Of a DNA stretch of 64,000 nt, positions 1 through 9,314 are shown piece after piece. Position 1 is the first letter of the stretch; each line of letters starts with the position of its first letter. The stretch spans positions 1-64,000 of the forward strand of contig NZ_FOKM01000025.1 in assembly GCF_900111905.1 (NCBI RefSeq), given 5' to 3'. The stretch is from Rhizobium sp. NFR07 (GTDB taxonomy: Bacteria > Pseudomonadota > Alphaproteobacteria > Rhizobiales > Rhizobiaceae). The notes under the pieces were generated by a model. The model was not told where the DNA came from, searched no databases, and was given only the letters and a program-made list of their open reading frames with translations. The translations under genes and the position numbers were made by a program.

Positions 1-333
1 GCCTTTACCCTTCTCATCGAAATGCCGGAACTGGGGGAACTCGATGAAAAAGCAGCCGGCAAGCTTGCGGGCCTCGCGCCAAGCGACAGGCAGTCTGGAC
101 GATGGACCGGACGCGCCTTCATCGTTGGCGGCCGCGCCATCGTCCGGCAGGCGCTCTACATGCCGGCCCTTGTCGCCACTCGCTTCAACCCGGACCTCAA
201 GACCAAATACGACACGCTCAGAAAAGCTGGGAAACCGCCTAAAGTCGCCATCACCGCTATCATGCGGAAGCTCGTTGTCCTCGCAAATGCACTCCTGCGA
301 AAACAGCAAAAATGGACGCCAAAACCCGCTTGA
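1..333 (+). mobile_element. IS110-family transposase, C-terminal part (cut by window edge)
   Basis: The reading frame is open from the first base and ends at TGA 331-333. The protein contains the typical C-terminal block of IS110/IS116/IS902 transposases: an LAGLAP segment, then GGRAIVRQALYMPALVATR, then a KPPKVAITAIMRKLV segment. These belong to the C-terminal helix-hairpin part with the conserved serine; the N-terminal DEDD catalytic part lies outside the window. The stop is directly followed, in the same frame, by the beheaded ABC transporter, so the right end of the element falls at about 334-362. I could not define its exact terminal bases. Confidence 0.85.
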
Positions 334-1416
334 TCAAAACGGATACTTGTCTCTCACAGTTCCATGCTGATTGCTCCGGTCGTCCCGGTCCTCCTATGCG
401 CCCCAAAATTTCTCGATGGCAGCATGTCGCTGGGTCAAGTTATGCAAGCGGCGTCAGCTTTCACGATCGTTCAGGGTGCATTTGGATGGTTGGTCGACAA
501 TTACCCACGCCTTGCTGACTGGAATGCATGCGCGCGGCGGGTCGCATCGTTGATGGTGTCGCTGGACGGCTTGGAACAGGCCGAAGAGAGCGAGACTGTC
601 GGGAGGATCAAGCGCGGAGAGGCGCAAAGTGAAACGGTGCTCGAACTTGACGAGGTATCTGTGTCGCTCGGAGACGGTACTGCTGTCGTAAAGGAAACCC
701 AAGTCAAAATAGAGCCCGGCGAACGCGTGCTTGTCGCTGGAGAGTCCGGATCCGGCAAGAGCACTCTTGTTCGAGCAATCGCAGGTCTATGGGCATGGGG
801 AAGTGGGCGCGTTGATTTCCGTCCAGACATGCAATTGTTCATGCTGCCGCAAAAGCCATATATACCGTCGGGGACATTGCGCCGCGCAGTCGCCTACCCA
901 AAGCCTGCAGATAGCTGGACGGCAGACGAAATACATTCTGCCTTGGAGAAGGTTGGTCTCGCCCACCTTAACGACAAGTTGGAGGAAGAAGCGCCTTGGG
1001 ATCATACACTTTCGGGTGGGGAAAAGCAGAGGCTCGCATTCGCGCGTCTCCTTTTGAACGACCCTGATATCATCGTCCTCGACGAGGCCACGTCTGCATT
1101 GGATGACAAGACCCAGCATAAGATCATGCAGGTGATGATCGACGAGTTGCCCAACGCAACAATTCTGAGCGTCGCACATCGGGTCGAACTCGAAGAATTC
1201 CATAGCCGTAAAATAACGCTCGAGAAGCGAGATGGAGGTGCAAGACTGGTGAGTGATGTGGATCTGTCTCCATATGCGCGAAAGCGGCATGTCCTGTCGA
1301 ACCCTTCTGGCGCGCCAGGGACGTATGCGGTGACGGTACCAGCGGTGAATGCTACCTTGACTCCGGCGTCGTTCTGCCGAGATTCTATATGCCCACCAAC
1401 GGCTCGGCCACGATAA
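334..1416 (+). pseudogene. SbmA/YddA-type ABC transporter (fused permease-ATPase), 5' truncated by an IS110 element
   Basis: The family is a half-transporter with an ABC_membrane_2 domain followed by an ATPase, related to SbmA/BacA peptide importers and YddA. Only the last part of the membrane domain remains (LIAPVVPVLLCAPKF, then SLGQVMQAASAF around residues 1-50). The whole ATPase follows: Walker A GESGSGKST, signature LSGGEKQR, Walker B IIVLDEATSALD, and a VAHR H-loop. The first ATG in frame is at 364. Full-length relatives are about 550-600 residues, so roughly 200-250 are missing. After SDVDLSPYARKRH the C-terminus runs into sequence without family similarity that I can see, so the 3' end may be altered too. 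Almost certainly non-functional. Confidence 0.8.
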
Positions 1417-1715
1417 TGGCCTGGCAACTTTGTGGAGCATTAGCTTCGTCGGCGGCAGCATAACGGTGGCCGGGTTAATCCCGTTCAGCAACCATTCGTC
1501 TGCGAACCGTCAGTCGATAGGGCTGCCGCGACGAGAGCTCGGTGAATAGCGGGCGGGCGACGCGGCAAACCTCTTCGAGGCAGCACAGTATGCCATTAGC
1601 TCACCTCTCGTCTTGGGGTGAAAATCTGGATTTGACGAGAAGCTGCCATTTGTTCCTTGGCTACCGCCTTGTCTGATCTTAGATATTGCCAAGCAAAAGA
1701 TTGGAAGACTGCTGA
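1417..1715. other. Intergenic gap, nothing recognised
   Basis: About 300 bases between the transporter remnant and the WYL regulator. No convincing coding frame, hairpin terminator or repeat was seen. It must contain the promoter of the regulator at 1716, but I cannot point to clear boxes. Confidence 0.4.
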
Positions 1716-2435
1716 ATGTCGAGGACAGGCCGCCTTTTCGAAATGCTCGGTGTGTTACGCGCTCGGAGGCGACCGGTGACGGCCCTCGAACTGGCGCAAG
1801 AACTCGGTGTCTCAGAGAGAAGCGTATACCGGGACGTTGAGACGCTGCGTTTACTCGGAGCGCCAATCGACGGGCAGGCGGGCGTCGGGTTCGTTCTCAG
1901 GAGTGGCTTCTTCCTCCCGAACTTCGCCTTCTCGCCGGAAGAGATGGACGCTCTGATCCTCGGCTTGGAATGGGTGCAAGGGAGAGCAGATCCGGCCTTG
2001 GCCAAGAGCAGCGAAAGCGCATTGGCGAAAATAAATTCCAGCCGGACCGACCGCCCGCTAGCTGCCGACGACACGCCTGCTCTCCTGGCGGCCGCCTCGG
2101 TTTCCAAACGCGGGGATCCAGCGCAGGTTGCACCTTTGAGAGAGGCGATCCGCCAGCTGCGCAAAGTCGCGATCAGATATCAGGACACTGCCGGCTCTAT
2201 CTCGGAGCGCGTCATCTGGCCCATCACCATCGTCTATTTCGACGACGTCCAAGTTTTGGCCGCCTGGTGCGAAAGCCGGTCAGCGTTTAGACATTTCCGC
2301 GTCGATCGCGTTCGAGCGGTAACGGTGCTTGAAGAGCGCTACCCAGAGAGGCGGCCGTCGCTCATGAGGCGGTGGCGGGAGCAGGATCGAGACTGGCGTT
2401 CATTCCTGACAGTTTCTGTCGGAGCAACAGGTTAG
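1716..2435 (+). CDS. YafY/DeoR-like transcriptional regulator (HTH_11 + WYL domain)
   Basis: A 239-residue DNA-binding regulator. An N-terminal winged helix covers about residues 5-60 (RPVTALELAQELGVSERSVYRDVETL), followed by the GAPIDGQAGVGF wing typical of YafY proteins. The C-terminal half (about 140-225) is a WYL-type sensor segment with a WPITIVYFDDVQVLAAWCESR core. The family usually regulates a neighbouring gene in response to a small ligand. The DUF1330 gene begins 42 bases downstream on the same strand, so the two are probably co-transcribed or functionally paired. Confidence 0.85.
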   Translation: MSRTGRLFEMLGVLRARRRPVTALELAQELGVSERSVYRDVETLRLLGAPIDGQAGVGFVLRSGFFLPNFAFSPEEMDALILGLEWVQGRADPALAKSSESALAKINSSRTDRPLAADDTPALLAAASVSKRGDPAQVAPLREAIRQLRKVAIRYQDTAGSISERVIWPITIVYFDDVQVLAAWCESRSAFRHFRVDRVRAVTVLEERYPERRPSLMRRWREQDRDWRSFLTVSVGATG

Positions 2436-2477
2436 ACTTCATGAAGGCGCCAAAGGCCCTAATGAAAGGATAATTAT

Positions 2478-2846
2478 ATGGTTGCGTTTTCACCCGACGT
2501 CTTCACGGACTTCCTGGCCGAAGAGGACGGTGCCCCCATCGTTATGTTGAACCTTATCCGGTTCCTGCCCGATGGCGGTCACGACCGACATCTCGAGTAC
2601 TTGCGAATGGCGGAACCCATCCTTGCTCGCTTCGGTGCCCGGATCCTGTTCCGCGGCGATGGCCTCGATGTGCTGACGACCGGCGATGTAAAGGGATGGG
2701 ATGCCGTCTTGCTGGTTCAATATCCGCGACGGACAGCCTTCAAAGAGATGGTGGAAGACCCGGAATATCAGGCCGCCTTGCAGGTCGGGAAGTCCGCGCT
2801 CGCCGATATCATTTTGCAGCCGCTTAAGATTTCAAAGGATCTATAA
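2478..2846 (+). CDS. DUF1330-like dimeric alpha/beta-barrel protein
   Basis: A 122-residue cytoplasmic protein with the ferredoxin-like fold signature of DUF1330/antibiotic-monooxygenase relatives: GAPIVMLNLIRF near residue 20, then WDAVLLVQYP and FKEMVEDPEYQAAL. The family has no established reaction; members often sit beside SDR or hydrolase genes. AAAGGA stands about 8 bases before the ATG. It follows the WYL regulator by 42 bases. A distant relative lies at 8809-9219. Confidence 0.8.
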   Translation: MVAFSPDVFTDFLAEEDGAPIVMLNLIRFLPDGGHDRHLEYLRMAEPILARFGARILFRGDGLDVLTTGDVKGWDAVLLVQYPRRTAFKEMVEDPEYQAALQVGKSALADIILQPLKISKDL

Positions 2847-3150
2847 GCAGAGCAACGACGTCTGCGCAGAATATCGCGAAGCGCACGGCCTCAGGCCTGT
2901 TTGAGAAATTTCGCCCGCAGTCCGCAATGTAGGCACGCACCGCCGGATTGGTGCGCCGGCTCTCCGGTCAGCGTTTCTCGGAAGAACTGGTATGATGTCT
3001 CGCCTGGCAAATAGGGCGCCAACTGCCGCTGCGTTGCGCATCTTGCAACGCCGTGTGTCGTGATCGACGTCTTCTACGCTGGCGAGGGGTATGACAGGTT
3101 TCCGAGAAAGACTTGCAGACACCACGGGTCCTAACCGGGCGGAAGATCAC
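2847..3150. other. Intergenic gap, nothing recognised
   Basis: About 300 bases between the DUF1330 gene and the start of the broken amidohydrolase. Short frames exist on both strands but none resembles a protein family. No strong hairpin was found. Confidence 0.35.
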
Positions 3151-4753
3151 ATGATAAAGAAGATACTGATCACATCCTTTACAATCGCGTCGATCTCCGT
3201 TTGCCGAGCAGAAACCACTCAAGGTTCATCAGGCGCCGAACTCATTGTTTTAATGCGAAGATATTCACTGGCAACGCCGGGCAGCCGGAAGTGTCCGCGA
3301 TAGCTGTCACGAAAGGACGGATCTATTCGGTCGGGTCGGATTCAGACGTTATGAGCCTTAAGAACTCCGCAACGAAACTGATCGACGCGGGAAGCCGACG
3401 CCTCATTCCAGGCATCACCGACGCCCACACGCATGTGCTCAACGACAGCGGCTTCAACTACAACATTCGATGGGACGGTGTTCCGACGCTCGGCAGGGCG
3501 CTAGCAATGTTGAGCGAGCAAGCTTCGCGCACTCCCGACGGACAGTGGGTCAAGGTGATAGGAGGCTGGTCGCCCTACCAGTTCAAGGAAAACCGCCTCC
3601 CCACGATTGAAGAACTTGAACAGGCCGTACCTAATAAGCCGTTGATCGTTCAATATGCTTATAATCAGGCATTCCTGAACAGGCAGGCGATGGAAACGCT
3701 TGGCGTTGGAACCGATCGGTTTCCGAAGCTGCCCAACACCGAATTCGAACGGGATGACGATGGCAAATACACCGGCGTCGTCTTCGGTAACACCTGGACG
3801 TTCGTTGCTCTCGAGACCATGGTGCCGCAACTCTCCTTCGACGAGGAGGTAAGCTCGCTGACCTCGAGCATCCACGGGTTGAACCGCTTCGGCGTCACCT
3901 CGATCATCGATGCCGGCAGCAGGTGGGGCTATCCGAAAGCGCAGGCGATGGTGGAGGTTCTCTCACGGGAAAAGCGCCTGAACGTGCGCATGCCGTTCAG
4001 CGTTCTGCAGCTCGGCGGCGGACCAGGCGTCAGTATGACGGACTTGCAGCTTGAGGCGATCACGAAGACGGCGCCAATCAGCCCAGGGCAGAATCTGGAT
4101 CCGTCGCTCGCCCACGGGCACGAGTATCGAGGCGCAGGCGAAGTCCTCGAGGCACAGTTGCACGATCATGAGAACTTCGAGCGCCCAGCCATCGTCATTC
4201 CTCCCGAGCAGATGCTCGGCTGGTTGACCGCGAAATCAGGAAGCTCGTTCAGAAACGGATGCCGTTCCGCGAGCATATCAGCTATAACGAGAATATAACG
4301 CCGTTCCTCGACGCATTGGAAGCTCTCAACCAAGAGATTCCTTTCAACGGCCTGCGGTGGAGCCTCGAGCATGCCGAGACGATCAGCCCGGAAAACATCG
4401 AACGGGTGAAGAAGCTGGGCGGAGGCATCGCGCTGGACCACAAGATGGCACTTCACGGCGACGCTTTTATCAAGAGCCGTGGGCTGGATCAGGCCTTGCG
4501 GACGCCGCGTTTACGCCAGCTTGTCGATAGCGGCATTCCGCTTGCAATGAGCACCGATGCATTTCGTGCCGCGACGTTCAATCCTTGGGTCGGTCTGAGC
4601 TGGATGGTTACTGGCCGGTCGGTGTCGGGGTCCGAAGTGCTTGCTCGGGAAAACCGGCTCACCCGCGAAGAAGCGCTGAAACTCTTCACCAAGGGAGGCG
4701 CCTGGTTGTCGGGCGCATCCGAAGAGCCGCGGCTCTCCCGACTTCACGACTAG
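3151..4753 (+). pseudogene. YtcJ-like amidohydrolase (Amidohydro_3), frameshifted
   Basis: The intact family members are secreted or periplasmic metal-dependent amidohydrolases of about 570-600 residues. Here a signal peptide starts at ATG 3151 (MIKKILITSFTIASIS). The reading then jumps frame near 3248 (ELIVL continues as FNAKIFTGN), where a T run appears one base short. It jumps again near 4220, where PPEQM continues as LVDREIRKLVQKRMPFREHISYNEN. The metal-binding DAHTHV motif (about 3420), the SLEHAE histidine block and the STDAF motif are all present. The C-terminal segment after GASEEPRLSRLHD is missing. The quinone oxidoreductase and hydrolase downstream are frameshifted too. Confidence 0.85.
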
Positions 4754-4956
4754 GGTGTCCGGCCTAAGTCGTGGCTCCAGCACAGCGGTTGAAGTGGCGG
4801 TGAATGCGACAGCTTGTTGCACGACGGGGAACAGCGACCGCTTTCCATCCCACCCGTTGCAAGTCGCGCAACACGGCATTCCCGACAGTGAGCCCTTTCT
4901 CACGACCGTGGACCACCTACATGTATTCTTGCGTTTCCTCTGAGAGTGGAGTGAAG

Positions 4957-5904
4957 ATGAAGGCCGCCGTCTATGACAATCCGGAACCACCGTCAGTGCT
5001 GAAATACGTCGACGTGCCTGATCCGGTCTGCGGGCCGGACGAAGTCTCCATAAGGGTGGAAGCGATCTCCGTCGAAGGCGGAGATCTGATCAATCGCAGA
5101 TCGACGCCCCAGGTACCCCGGTGGGTGGTAGGTTACGCAGCGGCTGGAACGGTCGTGAGCGTGGGCAAGGACGTAACCAGCCGTACCGTTGGCTATAAGG
5201 TCGCTGCCTTCCGTATGCACGGATCGCACGCTGAACTCTGGGCTGTCGCTGCTTCGCGAACGTGGTTGGTTCCCGCTGGTCTCGACATCGCGAAGGCTGC
5301 TGCGCTGCCCATCTCCTTCGGCTCCGCGTACCACAGCGTCGTCACCCGAGGCGACGTCCAATTGGGCGAAACGGTCCTCATCCACGCGGCGGCTGGAGGC
5401 GCGGGGCTCTCGGCGGTGCAGCTTGCCAGGGGCGACCGTTATCGCCGTCGCCAGTGGAGATGAAAGGCAAGCCCGTCTGACCGAACTGGGCCACCTTTGT
5501 CGTCGACCGCCTTCAGCAAGACATCGTGGAGGAAGCACGCCGACTGACCGACGGGACGGGCGTCGATCTGGTCATCGACCCAGTCGGCTCCACTTTGCAA
5601 GCTTCGCTTTGCGCACTCGCCCCGGAAGGGCGCCTGGTCTTCCTTGGCAATCCCGGCGGCGGGAAGCTTGATGTCGATCCATGGCAGCCGATGCAAAGCA
5701 ACCAGACGCTGCACGGACTGTTCATGGGAACCATCTTCGAGCGGCCCTCGGTGCACGGCACTGTCGACGATCTCCTAGCCGCCGCCGCAGCCGGAAAGAT
5801 CGACGTCGTGATCAACCGATCCTTTTGCGCTAGAAGACGCTGCGAAGGCGCATCATTACGCCGAGACCGCCAAGCCTCTCGGGCGGGTTGTGATGACCAC
5901 ATGA
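4957..5904 (+). pseudogene. Zinc-independent quinone oxidoreductase (MDR family), frameshifted three times
   Basis: The start is ATG 4957 (MKAAVYDNPEPPSVLKYVDVPDP) with GAGAGTGGAG upstream. The N-terminal GroES-like domain and the start of the nucleotide-binding domain (ETVLIHAAAGGAGLSAVQLA) are readable. Near 5430 the frame changes into RGATVIAVASGDERQ, near 5495 into FVVDRLQQDIVEEARRLTDGTGVDLVIDPVGST, and near 5830 into ALEDAAKAHHYAETAKPLGRVVMTT with its TGA at 5902-5904. The restored protein would be about 315 residues, normal for NADPH:quinone reductases. At least two of the shifts are explained by a single base gained or lost in a short T or G run. As read, no full-length product can be made. 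Confidence 0.85.
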
Positions 5905-5926
5905 ACAGAGAAAGAAGGGCCACCGT

Positions 5927-6846
5927 ATGATCAAGCGGGTTTCGTTCAGGAACAGAGGTGTCGAGGTCGTCGGCAACATTCACCTGCCTTCGAAATTCGA
6001 CGAGGGTGGCAGATTTCCCGCGATCGTCCTTTCGACGCCGGGCAGCAGCGTCAAGGAGCAGATCGGTGCCGTCTATGCCGAAAGGCTCTCCGCGTCAGGC
6101 TTCTTAGCGTTTACCTTCGACCCATCATACCAGGGCGAGAGCGGCGGCCAACCCCGCGATCTCGAAGATCCGGCCGTTTGTGTCGAAGACATACAATGTG
6201 CGGTCGATCATCTGACGACGCTACCTTATGTCGACGAGGCGCGGATCGGACTTCTTGGGATCTGCGCAGGCGGCGGCTACGCAATCAAGGCGGCCCTGAC
6301 CGAACCGCGCTTCAAGGCGGTAGGCACATTCGTTGCCAACGACATCGGCGAAGCGATGCGTCGCCTGCTTCCCGACTTCCGTCAGACCCTCCAGGACGCC
6401 GCGGCAGAGCGCACCGCGCAGGCCCGCGGGGCCGAGCCCCGGAGAGATCCTTGGATTCCTGATAGCCTTGCCGAAGCCAAGGCCGCGGGAATAACCGATC
6501 CCGAGCTGCTGGAGGCAGTCACGTTCTATCGAGAGTCCGAGTATCGGCATCCGAATTCGACAAACCGCCTGCTGTTCGTTAGCTATGGCAACTTGTTGGG
6601 TTTTGATGCATTCAGCCTCGTGCCCGAATTGCTCACCCAGCCGCTGCAGGTGATCGTGGGCGGGCGCCGGGGTCCGACCGGACAATACGAAGCGGGGAGG
6701 CGTCTGTTCGACCTTTCTCCGTCGAACGCGAAGCACTTCCTCGAAGTCGAAGGGGCGGTCACTACGACATGTACTACAAGCCGGAATATGTCGGCCCGGC
6801 GGTCGCGAGGCTGTCCGAGTTGTTTTCAGAGCATCTTGCGCCGTAG
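5927..6846 (+). pseudogene. Alpha/beta hydrolase (dienelactone-hydrolase-like), one frameshift near the C-terminus
   Basis: The first about 278 residues are intact: an N-terminal strand pair, the TFDPSYQGESGG segment and a nucleophile elbow GICAGGG with cysteine in place of serine, a variant seen in this hydrolase branch. Around 6757 the expected GHYDMYYKPEYVGPAVARL, carrying the catalytic histidine, lies one frame away and ends at TAG 6844-6846. As read, translation runs on to 6946 and loses the histidine. One missing G in a G run would explain this. It starts 22 bases after the broken quinone oxidoreductase, so the three broken genes form one former operon. Confidence 0.8.
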
Positions 6847-6860
6847 AATTCGATTGGCTG

Positions 6861-7736
6861 CTAGGATGAGCCGGAGTCGTAGCACTCGATCAGCATTTCT
6901 GTCAGCACCCGAACCTTCTTGGCAGGATGCTGTCCAGGAGGCCTGACCACGAAAATGCCGGCGGTGGGAGGCGGATACTTCGGCATCACTTCAACGAGGG
7001 CGCCGGAGGCGATGTGCTGGTCAGTAAGACCGTTCGGAAGTCTCGAGATGCCTAGCCCTTCCAGGGCGGCAGCAAGCAATGCCACTGCGTTGTCGGCTTT
7101 AAAGCGGCCTTGCGGGCGAGTGTTAATCACCTCATCGCCATCAGTGACCGGCCAAGCTTCCGTTCCCACCATGAGCGCCTCATGCTTGATAAGTGCGTCC
7201 GGCGTTTCGGGCGAGCCATTCCGATTAACGTAGTCGGGGCTCGCGACGAACTTCGCGTATCGAGGTCCGACGCGCCTGGCCACGAGATTGGAATCCGGCA
7301 GGTATCCGATCCGGATCGGACAGTCGAAACCTTCCGTAATAAGATCGACGAAGCGGTCGGTGTAGCACGAGGTGACCTGGAGGTGCGGGTGCCGGCGCGC
7401 CATCTGAGACAGGACAGGGGCGAGGTGGGTCGGCCCGAACGACAGAGGGGCGGCGACCCTGATTCGCCCGCGAAGCTCGCCCGCAGGCAATATCGTTTCG
7501 CGGGCCGCATCGATCTCCGCGGAGACCCTGGCCGCATAATCTCGGAACGTCGCGCCTTCCTCGGTCAGTGCGGTGCCGCGCGTCGTTCGCGCGACGAGCT
7601 GAACGCCCAACTCAGCCTCGAGACGAGCGATGCGCCGGCTGACCATCGATTTGGAGACGCCAAGCCGTTGAGCGGCGGGTGTCACCCCTGCTGCGTCGGC
7701 GACTTCCACGAAGGTTCTCAGATCGTCGAATTCCAA
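6861..7736 (-). CDS. LysR-family transcriptional regulator
   Basis: The start is placed at TTG 7736, because the family begins MEFDDLRTFVEVADA and AGGGG lies about 8 bases upstream; a GTG at 7757 would add seven residues. The winged helix occupies about residues 3-60 (TPAAQRLGVSKSMVSRRIARLEAELG), followed by the linker helix and a LysR substrate-binding domain (RIRVAAPLSFGPTHLAPVL and onward). Its 3' end faces the 3' end of the broken hydrolase 15 bases away. It may once have controlled the 3-7 kb operon, although LysR genes are more often divergent from their targets. Confidence 0.9.
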   Translation of the reverse strand: MEFDDLRTFVEVADAAGVTPAAQRLGVSKSMVSRRIARLEAELGVQLVARTTRGTALTEEGATFRDYAARVSAEIDAARETILPAGELRGRIRVAAPLSFGPTHLAPVLSQMARRHPHLQVTSCYTDRFVDLITEGFDCPIRIGYLPDSNLVARRVGPRYAKFVASPDYVNRNGSPETPDALIKHEALMVGTEAWPVTDGDEVINTRPQGRFKADNAVALLAAALEGLGISRLPNGLTDQHIASGALVEVMPKYPPPTAGIFVVRPPGQHPAKKVRVLTEMLIECYDSGSS

Positions 7737-7789
7737 CGGCGTTCCCCTTTGCAACACAGCTCGCGTTTTCGAGGGCTAACGCATCGGTG

Positions 7790-8144
7790 TAGGCAGTGAC
7801 AAGGTTGATGCAGCCGGATAGAGGCTTCCTGTTCTCGAGCGCCGAACGTACCGCTGCCAATGCCAGCGGCATATCCGGGCGTTTTGACGAGCCATAGCCG
7901 ACGACTTCCTGTTGTAGGCGTCGAGAATGACGGCCAGATAGCAAATGCCGACGGCTATGCGGATGATTGTGAAGCCGGCCACCCAGAGCATGTCAGGCCG
8001 CGACGGTATCATATTTCGGATAGAGTTCGGGTAGATCGGTGAAACCGTCGTGCGAACATAGCGCTTGCAAGGCCTGACCCGGGGCTGGTGGCCCGCATGA
8101 CGCGGTCGACAGAGCTGTGAAGAACGACGACCTTTCAGACACAT
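7790..8144 (-). mobile_element. IS3-family transposase (OrfB) remnant
   Basis: A decayed piece of an rve-type integrase domain. From 8050 downward the frame reads YPNSIRNMIPSRPDMLWVAGF, then IRIAVGICYLAVILDAYNRK, close to the WVADITYI/YLAVILDA block around the first catalytic aspartate. A frameshift near 7912 moves it into VVGYGSSKRPDMPLALAAVRSALENRKPLSGC. The remaining catalytic residues, the left part of the gene and the inverted repeats are gone. It sits between the LysR and TetR genes and marks an old insertion and recombination point. Confidence 0.75.
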
Positions 8145-8175
8145 GTCGTAGGGATTGGCAAGTCTCAGCCTTAGA

Positions 8176-8736
8176 CTAAGCGCGTGCTGTCAATATCTTG
8201 CTATAGATCGCAACATGAATGCCGACGAGGCGCCGCATATCCTCCACATCCTGAGCGGCATACCGCAAACCTCGCATGCCATAAGTCAGCGTCAGGGCAT
8301 AATCCTCGGGCGGAACAGGTATCGGCCAGCTTTCCAAGTTTTCTTTGAGGATCTCGACGACCAGAGCCTGGAAGCTTCGATAGACCTGGCGGACGGCGCG
8401 AAATTGCAGATCGAAAAGATCTGCTGCATCCGGAAAGGAGGCCGCGAGTTCGATCCCATGGATGCCCCAGCTTGTGCAGGCGTGAAGCAGCTTCTCATCG
8501 AGCGGCCTGATCTTTGCAATGGCCGTTCTTATCGAAGTTAAAGCCTGTGCGTCCATGTTTTCGATGACGCGTGTGAAGATTGCTTCTTTATCCCGAAACT
8601 GAAGGTAAAGAGCGGGGCGCGACATCCCTGCAGCCTTGGCAATATCGCCCATGGTTGTACGGGCGAAACCGTAGCGCACGAAAACTGCTTCAGCGGCATG
8701 GAGGATCTGATCTTTTTTTTCCGCTCGGGCATCCAT
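8176..8736 (-). CDS. TetR/AcrR-family transcriptional repressor
   Basis: A 186-residue regulator. The helix-turn-helix spans about residues 9-55 (ILHAAEAVFVRYGFARTTMGDIAKAAGMSRPALYLQF) and the rest is an all-helical ligand-binding domain. It is divergently oriented to the DUF1330-like gene at 8809. The 72-base gap contains strong inverted repeats that fit its operator, so it probably represses both itself and that gene. Confidence 0.9.
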   Translation of the reverse strand: MDARAEKKDQILHAAEAVFVRYGFARTTMGDIAKAAGMSRPALYLQFRDKEAIFTRVIENMDAQALTSIRTAIAKIRPLDEKLLHACTSWGIHGIELAASFPDAADLFDLQFRAVRQVYRSFQALVVEILKENLESWPIPVPPEDYALTLTYGMRGLRYAAQDVEDMRRLVGIHVAIYSKILTARA

Positions 8737-8744
8737 GGCTCAAC

Positions 8745-8796
8745 TTGACATTTTGACAGAAAATGTCAAACTCTGACAGATTGACAAAAAATGTCA
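8745..8796. promoter_or_regulatory. Probable TetR operator (two inverted repeats)
   Basis: TTGACATTTT at 8745-8754 and AAAATGTCAA at 8760-8769 form perfect 10-base arms around five bases. A second, weaker site TGACA-N5-TGTCA lies at 8782-8796, and another TGACA stands between them. The TTGACA motifs may double as -35 boxes. The location between divergent TetR and DUF1330 genes supports operator function. Confidence 0.75.
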
Positions 8797-8808
8797 TAAG
8801 GATAGTCC

Positions 8809-9219
8809 ATGCTGAACATCGAGTTGCCGGAGCATGTTTTGGACGAGGCGGTGGCGCGAGTTGGAGATGGCCCCGTGGTCATGGTGAACCTCCTGACTTT
8901 CAGGGAGAGCCCGCTTTACTCGAACGATTTTACCGATAGGAAGTCCTCTGCCCGTGCTGCTTATTATGAGGGCTACGCCGGAGCATTTGCCCAGATCGCC
9001 GCGCAGTTGCGGATAACCTATGAGCTCGTCCATGCTGGCCGTCAGCTGCTGACGCTGGTGCCGCGCGAACCGCAAAGCTGGGACGACATCGTCATCGTTC
9101 GCTACCAAAGCCTATCGGATCTGCGAAGGATCACCGAAACGGAGGATTATGCGCGCCAGGCCTTGCCTCATCGTCTCGCCGGCATTGCAGCCTGGCAGTT
9201 CATCGCGACCCGTCCTTAA
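8809..9219 (+). CDS. DUF1330-like protein under TetR control
   Basis: A 136-residue protein with a dimeric alpha/beta-barrel pattern: VVMVNLLTF near residue 25, a central helix AYYEGYAGAFAQIAAQL, then WDDIVIVRYQSLSDLRRI. It resembles the protein at 2478-2846 in its N-terminal VMVNLL block and its WDDIVIVRY block. The reaction is unknown. Divergence from a TetR gene suggests induction by a small hydrophobic compound. Confidence 0.7.
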   Translation: MLNIELPEHVLDEAVARVGDGPVVMVNLLTFRESPLYSNDFTDRKSSARAAYYEGYAGAFAQIAAQLRITYELVHAGRQLLTLVPREPQSWDDIVIVRYQSLSDLRRITETEDYARQALPHRLAGIAAWQFIATRP

Positions 9220-9314
9220 CGTGGGCTCATGCGCGAGCTTCCGCGCAATTGGTGTCTGCCAGCCCTCGGACGACATGAGATCCGGGACGAGGGGCACGAG
9301 ATGAAAGGCTGCGC

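Noticed and set aside
4755..4943. 62-residue frame after the broken amidohydrolase
   Set aside because: The sequence shows no family pattern and sits in decayed sequence leading into the next gene.
5400..5904. Programmed frameshifting as an explanation of the broken quinone oxidoreductase
   Set aside because: Three shifts in different directions without slippery heptamers or downstream structures; ordinary indels explain them.
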